Below the pieces are notes generated by a model. That model made no database searches. It saw only the letters and a program-made list of their open reading frames with translations, and was not told the DNA's origin. Shown one piece after another: positions 16,811-26,671 of a stretch of DNA of 64,000 nt. The stretch is from Candidatus Binatia bacterium (GTDB lineage: Bacteria; Desulfobacterota; Binatia; UBA12015), in the NCBI GenBank assembly GCA_036563615.1, contig DATCMB010000016.1:124001-188000 (forward strand), in the 5' to 3' direction. A program made the translations under genes and the position numbers. Position 1 is the stretch's first letter. Each line of letters opens with the position of its first letter.

Positions 16811-17821
16811 ATGCGAGCCGTCGTTCTTCGTGAAAGCCGTCTCTCGATCGAGGAGGTGCCCGATCCCACGCCCGCGCCCGGCTACGTCGTGCTCGAGGTC
16901 GCGGCGTGCGGCATCTGCGGCACCGATCACAGCATCTACAGAAACCGTCTGCTGCCCGACGGCGCCGTGCTCGGTCACGAGTTCGCCGGCACGGTGGTCG
17001 AGGTCGGACGCGACGTCGCGGACTGGGAGCCGGGCGATCGCGCCTGCGTTCTGCCGGTGCCGTTCTGCGGGCGCTGCGAGCTCTGCCAGACCGGCAAGCA
17101 AAATCTCTGTCGCAAGGGCCTGTCGAAGACCGTCGGCTGCGGCGGCGACCCCGGCGGGCTCGCGCAGCTCGCCGCAGTGCCGGTGACCTCGCTGCGTCGC
17201 CTGCCGAGCAGCGTCGACGGACGGCGTGGCGCGCTGGTCGAGCCGCTCGCGGTCGCGCTGCACGCGGTCAACCTCGGCGACGTCCGCCCGGGAACGCGCA
17301 TGGGCATCATCGGCCTCGGTCCGCTCGGGCTGTTCGCCGGCATGATCGCGCGCTCCTACGGCGGGCTCACCTTCGGCATGGACGACCGACCGTCGCGCGT
17401 CGCCTGCGCGCACGAGCTCGGCCTCGGCGCGTTCACCTCGGACGATCAGGCGGACGAGCGCATCCGCGATCTGACCAACGGCGGGCCCGACGTCGTGATC
17501 GAGGCGAGCGGCAAGCCGGAGTCGATCGAGCGCGCGGCGCGTCTCGCGCGCGTCGGCGGGACGGTCGTGATGGTCGCGTCGTACCACGCGCCGGCGGAGA
17601 TCAAGCCCGGACGCTGGCTCACGCGCGGCATCTCGCTGCTGCCGTCGATCGCCTACACGCCGCAGGAGTTCGACGCGGCGCTCGACCTGATCGCGACGCA
17701 GCGGATCGACGTGACGCCGTTCGTCGAGAAGCTGACGCCGATGTCCGAGGCGCCGGCGGTGTTCGAGCGCTTCGAGACGCAGAGCGAGATCATCAAGGTC
17801 GTGCTCGACCCGTCGCGCTGA
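16811..17821 (+). CDS. Zinc-dependent medium-chain alcohol dehydrogenase
   Basis: The start at the ATG giving MRAVVLRESRLSIEEVPDPT (336 residues) fits the family; upstream in-frame codons add an atypical tail. Catalytic zinc ligands are visible in ACGICGTDHS and LGHEFAG, and four structural-zinc cysteines in CGRCELCQTGKQNLC. The Rossmann glycine motif is GLGPLGLFAG with MDDRPSR after it, an acidic residue favouring NAD. The substrate is an alcohol or polyol, not further defined. A 13-base perfect stem begins at its stop codon. Confidence 0.88.
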   Translation: MRAVVLRESRLSIEEVPDPTPAPGYVVLEVAACGICGTDHSIYRNRLLPDGAVLGHEFAGTVVEVGRDVADWEPGDRACVLPVPFCGRCELCQTGKQNLCRKGLSKTVGCGGDPGGLAQLAAVPVTSLRRLPSSVDGRRGALVEPLAVALHAVNLGDVRPGTRMGIIGLGPLGLFAGMIARSYGGLTFGMDDRPSRVACAHELGLGAFTSDDQADERIRDLTNGGPDVVIEASGKPESIERAARLARVGGTVVMVASYHAPAEIKPGRWLTRGISLLPSIAYTPQEFDAALDLIATQRIDVTPFVEKLTPMSEAPAVFERFETQSEIIKVVLDPSR

Positions 17822-17857
17822 AGCGGTCGCGCGCTCGCGAGCAGGCGCGACCGCTTC
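17820..17857 (+). terminator. 13-base perfect hairpin at the end of the dehydrogenase gene
   Basis: GAAGCGGTCGCGC (17820-17832) pairs with GCGCGACCGCTTC (17845-17857), with a 12-base loop. It overlaps the stop codon and lacks a U-tract. It sits between convergent genes, so it may serve both strands. Confidence 0.6.
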
Positions 17858-17933
17858 CTGACGCGCGTCCCGACGCGCGCGTGCGCTGCGTGGGGCTCGG
17901 AGCGCGCAGACGCTCAGCCGCGCGCGTGACCGC

Positions 17934-18848
17934 TCAGTGGTGCGTGCGCCGCCGCGGCTGGATGTCCGCCGCGGCGGGCAGCAGATCGCGTCCGAGCTGG
18001 CGGATCTCCTCCACGGCCTCGGCAGGGGTCATCGAGAACACCATGTGGATCACCTGGTCGACGCCGACCTCGGCGTACGCGCGCAGGCTCTCCACGTCGC
18101 GCGCGCCCTTCATGTAGGGCGACACGCTGATCTCGACCGAGTCCGGACGCCGCCCGCGACGCGTCAAGATCGCGCTCAGCTCCTCGATGCGCGGCTTCGC
18201 CTCCTCGGGCAGCAGGTCGAAGGCGAACCAGCCGTCGCCCAGGTCGGCGACCCGGCGCAGCGCGCGATCGCTGTGGCCGCCGAACACGATCGGCGGGTGC
18301 GGCGTCTGCAGCGGCTTCGGGAACATGCGCACCGGCGGGATGCGCAGCAGATGACCCTGGTGCTCGGAGACGTCGTCCATCCACAGCGACTTCATCGCTG
18401 CGAGATACTCGCGGCAGCGCGTCGCGCGATCCTCGAAGTCGGCGCCCAGCGCCTGGAACTCTTCCCGCAGCCAGCCGATGCCGACGCCGAAGTCGATGCG
18501 TCCGCCGGACAGCACGTCGCAGTCCGCGACCTGCTTCGCGGTGTAGATCGGCGAGCGCTGCGGCACCAGGCAGACGCCGGTGCCGAGCCGAATGCGCGAG
18601 GTCACCGCGGCCGCGAACGAGATCGCGGTGAACGGCTCGAGCATGCCGATGCCGCCCGGGATCGGCAGCTTGCCGTCCGGCGAGTAGGGGTACTTCGACT
18701 CGAAGTCGTCGAACAGCACGACGTGCTCGGGGAACCACATCGAGTGGAAGCCCGCCTCGTCCGCCGCCCGCGCCGCGGCGGTCAGGTACTCGCGCAGGTG
18801 ACCGGCGTCGCGCCCGCCGACCACGGGCAGGAAGAGTCCGATTTTCAT
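17934..18848 (-). CDS. LLM-class (probable F420-dependent) oxidoreductase, Rv2161c type
   Basis: A 304-residue luciferase-like TIM barrel. The start at MKIGLFLPV is standard. Landmarks are GFHSMWFPEHVVL, TSRIRLGTGVCLVPQRSP, SGGRIDFGVGIGWLREEF and PHPPIVFGGHSDRALRR, which match the subfamily first named for Rv2161c. Such enzymes use F420 or FMN to reduce or oxidise unknown substrates; the cofactor is inferred. CAGATT ends 6 bases before the ATG. It is divergent from the acyl-CoA synthetase at 18943. A paralogue occurs at 38.9 kb. Confidence 0.85.
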   Translation of the reverse strand: MKIGLFLPVVGGRDAGHLREYLTAAARAADEAGFHSMWFPEHVVLFDDFESKYPYSPDGKLPIPGGIGMLEPFTAISFAAAVTSRIRLGTGVCLVPQRSPIYTAKQVADCDVLSGGRIDFGVGIGWLREEFQALGADFEDRATRCREYLAAMKSLWMDDVSEHQGHLLRIPPVRMFPKPLQTPHPPIVFGGHSDRALRRVADLGDGWFAFDLLPEEAKPRIEELSAILTRRGRRPDSVEISVSPYMKGARDVESLRAYAEVGVDQVIHMVFSMTPAEAVEEIRQLGRDLLPAAADIQPRRRTHH

Positions 18849-18942
18849 GCAGCGAATCTGCCCGATGCCCCGACGGCGCCGCAAGTGCGAGGCGATCCGT
18901 GGTCAAGTGCGAGCCGGTCGCGGGTGGTGCTATGGAGCGGAC

Positions 18943-20934
18943 GTGCCCGAGTGGAGCTACCAGCCCGACCCGGCGCGCGCGGCGACGAGCCGCATCGGAC
19001 GCCTGCTGCGCGCGCACGACCTGCCGCCGACGCCCGACGGCTACGCGGCGCTGCACCGCCTGTCGATCGCCGATCCCGAGCGCTTCTGGCGCACGGTGCT
19101 GCGCGATCTCGGCTTCGAGTGGCTCACGCCGTTCTCGCGCGTCCTCGACGCGAGCAAGGGACCGGCGTGGCCGCGCTGGTTCCCGGACGGCCGGATCAAC
19201 GCGGCGCAGCTGTGCGTCGACCGCTGGCTGCCGGCGCGCCGCGACGCGGTCGCGGTGCTTTGGGAAGGTGACGACGGCGCGCAGCGGCAGATGACCCTCG
19301 GCGAGCTCGCGCGCGAGGTCGAGCGCGCGGCGCGCGCGCTGCGCGAGCTCGGCGTCGGACACGGCGACCGCGTCGCGCTCTTCCTGCCGATGCTGCCCGA
19401 GACCGTCGCGGCGCTGCTCGCGACGCTGCGCCTCGGCGCGGTCGCGGTGCCCTGCTTCTCCGGCTACGGCGCCGAAGCGGTCGCGACGCGCCTCGCCGAC
19501 GCGGAAGCGAAGGTGCTCGTCACCGCCGACGCGTTCTTCCGCCGCGGCGCGCGCGTCGCGATGAAGGAGACCGCCGATCGCGCGATCGAGCTCGGCGGCG
19601 GCTCGGTGCAGGGCGTGCTCGTCGTGCCGCGCGCGGGCGGCGACCGCAGCGGCGACACGCCGTGGCGCGAGGGACGCGACCGCTGGTGGCCATCCGCGGA
19701 CGACGCGAGCGATGCGGACGTCGAGATCGTGGCGACGTCGTCCGAGGACCCGGCGCTCATCATGTACACCTCGGGCACCACGGGACGTCCGAAGGGCGTG
19801 GTCGCGACGCACGGCGGCTTCCCGCTCAAGATCGCGACCGACATGGCCTACTGCTTCGACGTCGAGGCCGGCGACCGCATGCTCTGGGTCACCGACATCG
19901 GCTGGGTGATGGGGCCGTGGGAGATGCTGGGCACGCTGACGCTCGGCGCGAGCATGGTGCTGTTCGAGGGCGTGCCCGACCATCCGCAGCCCGATCGGCT
20001 GTGGGAGATGGCCGCGCGTCATCGCGTGACGCACCTCGGGCTCGCGCCGACCGTGATCCGCGCGCTCAAGGAGCACGGCTCCGAGTGGCCCGCGAAGCAC
20101 GACCTGACGTCGCTGCGCGTGCTCGGCTCGACCGGCGAAGCCTGGAACCCCGAGCCCTACGCCTGGTACGCGCGCGAGATCGGACGCGGCCGCTGCCCGA
20201 TCGTCAACTACAGCGGCGGAACCGAAATCGGCGGCGGCATCCTCGGCTGCACGGTGCTGCACCCGATCGAGCCATGCGGCTTCTCGGCGCCGATCCTCGG
20301 CGTCGACGCCGACGTCGTCGACGAGCACGGCAAGCCCGTGCGCGGCGCGGTCGGCGAGCTGGTCGTGAAGGGGCCGTGGCCCGGCATGACGCAGGGCTTC
20401 TGGCGCGACCCGCAGCGCTACGAGGACACCTACTGGACGCGCATCCCCGGCGTCTGGGTGCACGGCGACTGGGCGCGGATCGACGAGCACGGCCAGTGGT
20501 TCATCGAGGGACGCTCGGACGACACCATCAAGATCGCCGGCAAGCGCCTCGGTCCGGCGGAGGTCGAGTCGCTGCTGGTCGCACACCCCGACGTCGTCGA
20601 GGCGGCGGCGATCGAGGTGCCGCACGAGGTGAAGGGCGGCGCGCTGGTCTGCTTCGTCGTCCTCCAGAAGGGCGTGACGCCGGACGAGAAGCTGCGCGCC
20701 GAGCTGCGTCAGCGCGTCGTCGACGGGCTCGGCAAGGCAATGGCGCCCGAGGCGATCAAGTTCGCGGCCGAGCTGCCGAAGACGCGCAACGCGAAGATCA
20801 TGCGGCGGCTGATCCGCGCCGTATACTTGACGGCGCACGGCGAGTCCGGCGCGGCGGGAGCGCAGCCCGCGCTCGGCGACGTCTCGGCGCTCGACAACGC
20901 GAGCGCGCTCGACGCCGTCCGCTCCGCGACCTGA
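18943..20934 (+). CDS. AMP-forming acyl-CoA synthetase, acetyl/acetoacetyl-CoA synthetase-like
   Basis: 663 residues from a GTG at 18943, chosen because TATGGA ends exactly 6 bases before it and homologous sequence starts there. An N-terminal ACAS-type extension ([20 protein letters not shown]) is followed by the core motifs [67 protein letters not shown] and the catalytic Lys in [14 protein letters not shown]. The layout matches acetyl- or propionyl-CoA synthetase relatives rather than long-chain ligases; the exact acid is unknown. The final 35 residues are an Ala-rich tail. The DAHP synthase gene starts 8 bases later, so the two share a transcript. Confidence 0.88.
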   Translation: MPEWSYQPDPARAATSRIGRLLRAHDLPPTPDGYAALHRLSIADPERFWRTVLRDLGFEWLTPFSRVLDASKGPAWPRWFPDGRINAAQLCVDRWLPARRDAVAVLWEGDDGAQRQMTLGELAREVERAARALRELGVGHGDRVALFLPMLPETVAALLATLRLGAVAVPCFSGYGAEAVATRLADAEAKVLVTADAFFRRGARVAMKETADRAIELGGGSVQGVLVVPRAGGDRSGDTPWREGRDRWWPSADDASDADVEIVATSSEDPALIMYTSGTTGRPKGVVATHGGFPLKIATDMAYCFDVEAGDRMLWVTDIGWVMGPWEMLGTLTLGASMVLFEGVPDHPQPDRLWEMAARHRVTHLGLAPTVIRALKEHGSEWPAKHDLTSLRVLGSTGEAWNPEPYAWYAREIGRGRCPIVNYSGGTEIGGGILGCTVLHPIEPCGFSAPILGVDADVVDEHGKPVRGAVGELVVKGPWPGMTQGFWRDPQRYEDTYWTRIPGVWVHGDWARIDEHGQWFIEGRSDDTIKIAGKRLGPAEVESLLVAHPDVVEAAAIEVPHEVKGGALVCFVVLQKGVTPDEKLRAELRQRVVDGLGKAMAPEAIKFAAELPKTRNAKIMRRLIRAVYLTAHGESGAAGAQPALGDVSALDNASALDAVRSAT

Positions 20935-20941
20935 GGTCCGC

Positions 20942-21970
<1,029 letters not shown>

Positions 21971-22016
21971 CGCGCGCGGGTGGACGCGGGCGCGGCGTCG
22001 TGGGAAGACCTCCCGC

Positions 22017-22832
22017 ATGACGCCCGACGCATCCTTTCCCGCGAGGTACGGACCGTACGCGCTCGTCGCCGGATCGGCGGTCGGGCTCGGCGCCGAGTAC
22101 GCGCGTCAGCTCGCGGCGCGCGGCCTCGCCCTGGTGCTGATCGATCGCGACGGCGACGCGCTGCAGAAGACGGCGGAGGCGATCCGCGGCGCGCACGGCG
22201 TCGACGTGCGCACGCTGACGCTCGACCTCGCGCGTCCCGACATCGCCGATGAGGTGCAGGCCGGTGTCGCCGACGTCGAGATCGGGCTGCTGGTCTACAA
22301 CGCGGCGATCGGCACCGTCGCGCCGTTCCTCGACAGCAGCCTCGCGCTCAGCGACGCGACGATCGACGTCAACTGCCGCGGCATGGTGCACCTCGTGCAC
22401 GCGCTCGCACCCGCGATGGTCGCGCGTGGGCGCGGCGGCGTCGTGCTGATGTCGTCGATGTCGGGCAACGTCGGCTCGAGCCAGCTCGCGATCTACGCGG
22501 CGACCAAGGCGTTCGCGCTCGTCTTCGGCGACGCGCTGTGGAGCGAGCTGCGGCCGCACGGCGTCGACGTGCTGGTCGTGCAGCCTGGCTCGACACGCAC
22601 ACCCGGCTGGCTCTCGTCGCAGCCGAGGGAGGCCGAGCTCATGCCCGCGATGGACCCGGCGGACGTCGTGCGCGAGGCGCTCGATGCGCTCGGCGTCGAG
22701 CCCGTCGTCATCCCTGGCGAGACGAACCGTCAAGCCGCCGCCGCCATCGCCCAGCTGCCGCGGCGCCAGGCGATCGAGATGCTGAGCTCGATCACCGCGC
22801 AGCTCGTGCGCAACGACCGCCCGCGGCGTTGA
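22017..22832 (+). CDS. Short-chain dehydrogenase/reductase
   Basis: A 271-residue classical SDR: cofactor motif GSAVGLGAE (residues 19-27), NAAIG in place of NNAG, Ser near 147 (SSMSG), Tyr160 and Lys164 in YAATK. The substrate is unknown; the sequence style resembles the YqjQ/DltE group of NAD(P) reductases. The first glycine of the TGxxxGxG motif is preserved as GSAVGLG, so cofactor binding is plausible. The 3' 130 bases of this gene are duplicated, decayed, 640 bases downstream (23449-23600). The intergenic repeat block begins 10 bases after the stop. Confidence 0.88.
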   Translation: MTPDASFPARYGPYALVAGSAVGLGAEYARQLAARGLALVLIDRDGDALQKTAEAIRGAHGVDVRTLTLDLARPDIADEVQAGVADVEIGLLVYNAAIGTVAPFLDSSLALSDATIDVNCRGMVHLVHALAPAMVARGRGGVVLMSSMSGNVGSSQLAIYAATKAFALVFGDALWSELRPHGVDVLVVQPGSTRTPGWLSSQPREAELMPAMDPADVVREALDALGVEPVVIPGETNRQAAAAIAQLPRRQAIEMLSSITAQLVRNDRPRR

Positions 22833-22841
22833 TCGCGCGGG

Positions 22842-23010
22842 GGTGGGAACCGCCGACGCGGCGTGGGTGCCGGTGGCGCGATGGGGGCAGGTTCGCGTCG
22901 GTGGAACCCGCCGACGGGACTGTGCTGCCGGTGGGCGCGGGGCGTGCAGGTTCGCACCGGTGGGGACCGCCGACGTGACTTCGGTGCCGGTGGGCGCGGA
23001 GCACGCGGCC
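22842..23010 (-). repeat. Tandem array of three 58-59-base units
   Basis: Units begin near 22842, 22900 and 22959. Each reads, with changes, GGTGGGAACCGCCGACGTGA, then TTCGGTGCCGGTGGGCGCGG. At each junction lies a near-palindrome of the form GGTTCGCACCGGTGGGAACC, which could be a protein-binding site or RNA stem. Copy B has two such units 57 bases apart (23981, 24038), in the opposite orientation. Confidence 0.75.
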
Positions 23011-23202
23011 CGGGCCCGGCGCCGCGCCTCGCCGTCGCGGGCTGCAGTGCTTCTCGCGTTCGTCGAGGACGGCTCGGCTGGGAGAGCGGCTCCGGTCCCG
23101 GGCCTCGCGCTCCGCTCGCTGCGGTGGCTCGGCTTTGGTGCCGGGCGGACGGTTGCCCGCCCGCGCCCCGCATGTGGGGGCCGCGCGCAGCGGTCGCGTG
23201 GC

Positions 23203-23278
23203 CGGGGCGATTGACGAGCACGTCGTCGTCGCCGTGCCTCGCGCGCGTGTCGTGCACGTGCTCGTCTAGATCGCCCCG
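23203..23278. repeat. Conserved long hairpin in repeat copy A
   Basis: CGGGGCGATTGACGAGCACGT (21 bases, first 20: CGGGGCGATTGACGAGCACG) faces ACGTGCTCGTCTAGATCGCC plus CCG, forming a 21-pair stem with a 2-base bulge and a loop of about 32 bases. The same structure recurs at 23695-23772 and 36835-36899 with changed loops. Confidence 0.75.
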
Positions 23279-23448
23279 CCCCCGCGCCCGCTACGCGCTG
23301 ACGAGAGTGCAACGCTGGGACGACGGAGAGCTTTCCGATCGCGGAGAGCGGCTGTCGGCGATGACAGCACGACGGCAACGGTGGCGGCTCTACGCCCTCG
23401 TCACGCACGGCTTCGACTCGAGCCCGCGCCGGGGATGCGCGCCGATGC

Positions 23449-23600
23449 CCAGCGCTCGCTGCCCCTGGCGTCGAGTGCGTCATCATCCTCGGCGAGGTGA
23501 ACGGCCAAGCCGCAGCCACGATCGCGCAGCTCACACCATCGAGCGACCGGGATGCTGAGCGCGATCACCGCCAAGCTCGTGCGCAGCGACCGCTCCCCGT
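23449..23600 (+). pseudogene. Decayed duplicate of the SDR gene 3' end
   Basis: From about 23470 the sequence parallels the last 130 bases of the SDR gene (22691-22832). Shared pieces are GTCGAG..CGTCATCATCC, the AAGCCGC region, ATCGCGCAGCT, GAGATGCTGAGC versus GGGATGCTGAGC, GCGATCACCG and AAGCTCGTGCGCA versus CAGCTCGTGCGCA. Frame and stop are lost. It lies between repeat copies A and B. Just upstream, 23408-23452 also resembles the leader of the VOC gene (24098-24142: GACTCGAGCCCGCGCC, then GATGCCCA), so pieces of both flanking genes were copied. Confidence 0.7.
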
Positions 23601-23672
23601 ACCTGAGTACGCGCGCACGCACGGTGTGCGCGACCCAGAAGCCGCTCCGTCGTCGCCGCGTCGCACGCACGT

Positions 23673-24084
23673 CAGCGCGCCGCGGGCGCGGGGACGGGGC
23701 GATCTAGACGAGCACGTGCACGCGCGTTCGCGCGAGGCACGACGTCCGTGACGTTGCTCGTCAATCGCCCCGGCCACGTGCCCGCGACGCGCGGCCACCG
23801 GCAGCGCGGCACGCGCGGGCAACCGTCCGGTCACCACCGACGCCGTGCCACCACGGCAAGCGGCGCGCACGGCCCGGGACCGGAGCCGCTCTCCGAGCCG
23901 AGCCGTCCACCGAGGCTCGCGAGAAGCGCCGCAGCCCGCACGGCGAGGCGCGGCTCCGGACCCGGGCCGCGCGCGCCGCGCCCACCGGCACAAAGTCACG
24001 TCGGCGGTTCCCACCGGTGCGAAGCTGCCCCACCGCGCCCACCGGCACCGAAGTCACGTCGGCGGTTCCCACCGCGTCGGGGCA
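23673..24084 (+). repeat. Intergenic repeat element, copy B
   Basis: About 410 bases in the opposite orientation to copy A. It has the G-rich head, the hairpin (23695-23772), the GGGCAACCGTCCGGT segment, the GACCGGAGCCGCTCTCC block, and two 57-base tandem units with the CACCGGTG palindrome. It ends about 50 bases before the VOC gene, so any promoter of that gene lies at its edge. Coding frames differ from copy A because of indels. Confidence 0.8.
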
Positions 24085-24134
24085 GCGGCAGCGCGCCTTT
24101 GACTCGAGCCCGCGCCCGCGCCGACAATGCACCG

Positions 24135-24536
24135 ATGCCCATCGATGTCGTCGGCCTCGATCACGTCGTCCTGCGGACGAAGAAGCTCGCCGAGGTGCTC
24201 GCGTTCTACCGCGACAAGCTCGGGCTGCCCGTCGAGCGCACCGTCGAGCAGATCGGCCTCTACCAGCTCCGCGCCGGCTCGGCGCTGGTCGACATCGTCG
24301 ACGCCGACGTCTTCGGCGGCGCGCAGGCCGGGCCCGGCGAGTCGCTCTACGACCACTTCTGCCTCGCCGTGCGCGCCGAGAGCGCCGAGCAGCTCGCCGC
24401 CGCGCTCGACGCCGCCGGCATCGCGCACGGCGACGTCGCCCAGCGCTACGGCGCCAGCGGCTTCGGCAGCTCGTTCTACGTCGACGATCCCGACGGACGC
24501 ACCGTCGAGCTCAAGATCGTCGGAGCGCCGGCGTGA
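24135..24536 (+). CDS. VOC-family (glyoxalase-like) metalloprotein
   Basis: A 133-residue vicinal-oxygen-chelate protein: DHVVLRTKKLAEVLAFYRDK at the start, DHFCLAV in the middle, and YVDDPDGRTVELKI at the end. These give the usual His/Glu metal ligands (His10, His75, Glu127 by position). The VOC fold serves lyases, dioxygenases and isomerases, so the reaction is open. The start is the ATG at 24135; GACAAT ends 6 bases before it and no Shine-Dalgarno exists. The stop overlaps the GTG of the next hydrolase gene, implying a common pathway. Confidence 0.85.
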   Translation: MPIDVVGLDHVVLRTKKLAEVLAFYRDKLGLPVERTVEQIGLYQLRAGSALVDIVDADVFGGAQAGPGESLYDHFCLAVRAESAEQLAAALDAAGIAHGDVAQRYGASGFGSSFYVDDPDGRTVELKIVGAPA

Positions 24537-25441
24537 GCCACGCGAGCTTCACGATCCACCACGCCGACCTCGGCGGCCTGCGCATCGCCTACGTGCGCGA
24601 GGGCGTCGGCGGGATCCCGCTCGTGCTGCTGCACGGCTACCCGGAGACGAAGCGCATCTGGTGGCGCAACATCGCACCGCTCGCCGACGCGGGCTTCGAG
24701 GTCATCGTCCCCGACCTGCGCGGCTTCGGCGACTCGGACCTCGCGCCCGACGACCGCTACGACGTCGTCGCGCACGTGCGCGACGTCTACGCGCTGGTGC
24801 ACGACGTGCTGGGCCACGAGCGCTGCGTGACCGCGGCGGGCGATCTCGGCGGCGTCGTCGCGCAGGACATGGGGCTGCGCTTTCCGGGCTTCGTCGTGCG
24901 GCAGTGCCTGTTCAACACCGTGCTGCCGTTCCTCACCGCGGACTACCAGGCGGCGGGCCTCTCGGCCGAGCTCGACCGTCGCTCGCGGCCCGCGTCCGAC
25001 TACTTCCTGCGTCAAGCAACGGACGCCGACGGGCTCGCGGCCGAGCTCGACACCCCGCGCCGACGACGGGCCTACATCGCGGACTTCTACGGCCACCGTT
25101 TCTGGGCGGCGCCCGGCACGTTCACGCCCGAGGACGTCGACTTCATGACCGAGCCGTTCGCCGACGGCGCGAAGCTGCGCGCGAGCTTCGCCAACTACGA
25201 GTACGCGACCGGCAACCGCCGCGCGCCGGAGCAGGTGCGTCTGTTCGAGAAGAACCCGATCCCGACGCTCGTGCTGTACGGACCCGAGGACCACGTCGTA
25301 CCGCGCGACTTCGTCGACAAGGCGCGCGTCGCGTTCACCGAGTGCGTAGGGCCGTTCGTCGTCCCCGGCGCGGGCCACTTCCTGCAGTGGGAGCGCGCCG
25401 ACGCGTTCAACCAGGCCGTCAAGTATTTTCTCCGTATCTGA
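24533..25441 (+). CDS. Alpha/beta hydrolase, haloalkane dehalogenase/epoxide hydrolase class
   Basis: 302 residues, GTG start overlapping the VOC stop (GTGA). LLHGYPETKRIWWRN carries the oxyanion site, DLRGFGDSD is typical, and the nucleophile elbow AAGDLGGVVAQDM has Asp rather than Ser. This marks the group that makes an ester intermediate with haloacids or epoxides. The acid and base are in GPEDHVVP and GAGHFLQWE. Fluoroacetate dehalogenase-like or epoxide hydrolase activity is likely but the substrate is not determined. It is coupled to a VOC protein, so the pair may detoxify one compound. Confidence 0.85.
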   Translation: MSHASFTIHHADLGGLRIAYVREGVGGIPLVLLHGYPETKRIWWRNIAPLADAGFEVIVPDLRGFGDSDLAPDDRYDVVAHVRDVYALVHDVLGHERCVTAAGDLGGVVAQDMGLRFPGFVVRQCLFNTVLPFLTADYQAAGLSAELDRRSRPASDYFLRQATDADGLAAELDTPRRRRAYIADFYGHRFWAAPGTFTPEDVDFMTEPFADGAKLRASFANYEYATGNRRAPEQVRLFEKNPIPTLVLYGPEDHVVPRDFVDKARVAFTECVGPFVVPGAGHFLQWERADAFNQAVKYFLRI

Positions 25442-25525
25442 CCGGCCGCGCGTTGTTTCGCGTGCGCGACGAGCCTAGGCTCGACCGTTGACGGCCGCCG
25501 TCGCCGGCCGTCGGAGGAGCACACG

Positions 25526-26581
25526 ATGAAGGCGCTGGTTTACCACGGGCCGGGCAAGAAGGCGTGGGAGGACGTCCCCGATCCGCGCATCGAGCAGCCG
25601 ACCGACGCCATCGTGCGCATCGACACGACGACGATCTGCGGCACCGATCTGCACATCCTGAAGGGCGACGTGCCTGCCGTGCAGCCGGGACGCATCCTCG
25701 GCCACGAGGGTGTGGGCACGATCGTCGAGGTGGGCAGCGCGGTGACGACGCTCGCCAAGGGCGATCGCGTCATCGTGTCCTGCATCAAGTCCTGCGGCCG
25801 CTGCGCGTTCTGCAAGCAGGCGATGTACGCGCACTGCCTCGGCGACGAGGGCGCGCCCGGCGTCGGCTGGGTGCTCGGGCACCTGATCGACGGCACGCAG
25901 GCGGAGTACGTGCGCGTGCCCTACGCCGACAACTCGCTGTACCGGGTGCCCGAGGGCGTCCCGGACGAGCACGCCGTGCTGCTGAGCGACATCTTGCCGA
26001 CCGGCTTCGAGATCGGCGTGCAGTACGGCGCGACCAAGCCGGGCGACGTCGTCGCCGTGATCGGCGCGGGGCCGATCGGCCTCGCCGTGATCGCGACCGC
26101 GGGGCTCTACGGCGCCGCGCGCATCATCGCGATCGATCTCGACGAGAAGCGCATCGAACAAGCAAAGAAATTCGGCGCGAGCGACGGGATCAGCTCCCGC
26201 GACCCGAACTGGCGCGACAAGGTCATGGCGATGACCGACGGCTTCGGCGTCGACGTCGCGGTGGAGGCGGTCGGCGTGCCCGAGACCTTCGACATGGCGA
26301 CGGAGATCGTCCGCCCCGGCGGGCACGTCGCCAACGTCGGCGTGCACGGCAAGCCGGTTCTGCTGCGCCTGCAGGATCTCTGGATCCAGAACGTGACCAT
26401 CACCACCGGGCTCGTGAACACCAACACGACCCCGATGCTGCGCAAGCTCATCGCCGAAGGTCGGCTCGAGGTCGGCAAGTTCATCACGCACCGCTTCGCG
26501 CTCGACGACATGCTCGCCGCCTACGACACGTTCTCGCGTGCCGCCGAGACGGGAGCGCTGAAGGTCGTGATCGCGCGCTGA
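25526..26581 (+). CDS. Zinc-dependent alcohol dehydrogenase, threonine/secondary-alcohol type
   Basis: A 351-residue MDR enzyme with a GGAGGAG site before the ATG. Catalytic zinc ligands lie in TICGTDLHI and LGHEGVG. The structural-zinc loop is partly altered: CIKSCGRCAFCKQAMYAHC keeps four Cys. Cofactor motif is GAGPIGLAVIATA with IDLDEKR, which favours NAD. The pattern resembles zinc enzymes of the secondary-alcohol/formaldehyde-relative group; the substrate is unknown. It forms its own unit and converges on the ABC-like gene. The 84-base leader holds nothing else I can name. Confidence 0.87.
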   Translation: MKALVYHGPGKKAWEDVPDPRIEQPTDAIVRIDTTTICGTDLHILKGDVPAVQPGRILGHEGVGTIVEVGSAVTTLAKGDRVIVSCIKSCGRCAFCKQAMYAHCLGDEGAPGVGWVLGHLIDGTQAEYVRVPYADNSLYRVPEGVPDEHAVLLSDILPTGFEIGVQYGATKPGDVVAVIGAGPIGLAVIATAGLYGAARIIAIDLDEKRIEQAKKFGASDGISSRDPNWRDKVMAMTDGFGVDVAVEAVGVPETFDMATEIVRPGGHVANVGVHGKPVLLRLQDLWIQNVTITTGLVNTNTTPMLRKLIAEGRLEVGKFITHRFALDDMLAAYDTFSRAAETGALKVVIAR

Positions 26582-26671
26582 GGACGCAAGCGAGCGGGCT
26601 GCGTCGCCGGGACCGCGGAGCACGGCGCGGCCCGCGTCGGCGGATCGCGTGGCTCGCCAGACCGCGCGCCG

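Larger units (their letters stand above)
22842..23300 (-). repeat. Intergenic repeat element, copy A (inverted relative to B and C)
   Basis: About 460 bases that match, as reverse complement, the block at 23673-24084 over nearly its whole length and the block at 36801-37041 in part. In the element's own direction it holds: a G-rich head; a long hairpin with arms carrying GACGAGCACGT; the segment GGGCAACCGTCCG; a middle block with GACCGGAGCCGCTCTCC; and three degenerate 58-59-base tandem units. It fills the gap after the SDR gene. Open frames across it shift between copies, so it is not coding. No transposase or flanking target duplication was seen. Confidence 0.8.

Noticed and set aside
22842..23010. 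The 58-base tandem units as a CRISPR array
   Set aside because: Only three degenerate units with no unique spacers between conserved repeats, and no cas genes nearby.
22730..23257. Long minus-strand open frame across repeat copy A (and a similar plus-strand frame in copy B, 23748-24134)
   Set aside because: Composition is low-complexity Pro/Arg/Ala, the frame is not kept between copies because of indels, and no domain is visible. High GC content makes such frames common.
22833..24134. The repeat block as an insertion sequence or genomic island
   Set aside because: No transposase, integrase or tRNA boundary is visible, and base composition matches the surroundings.
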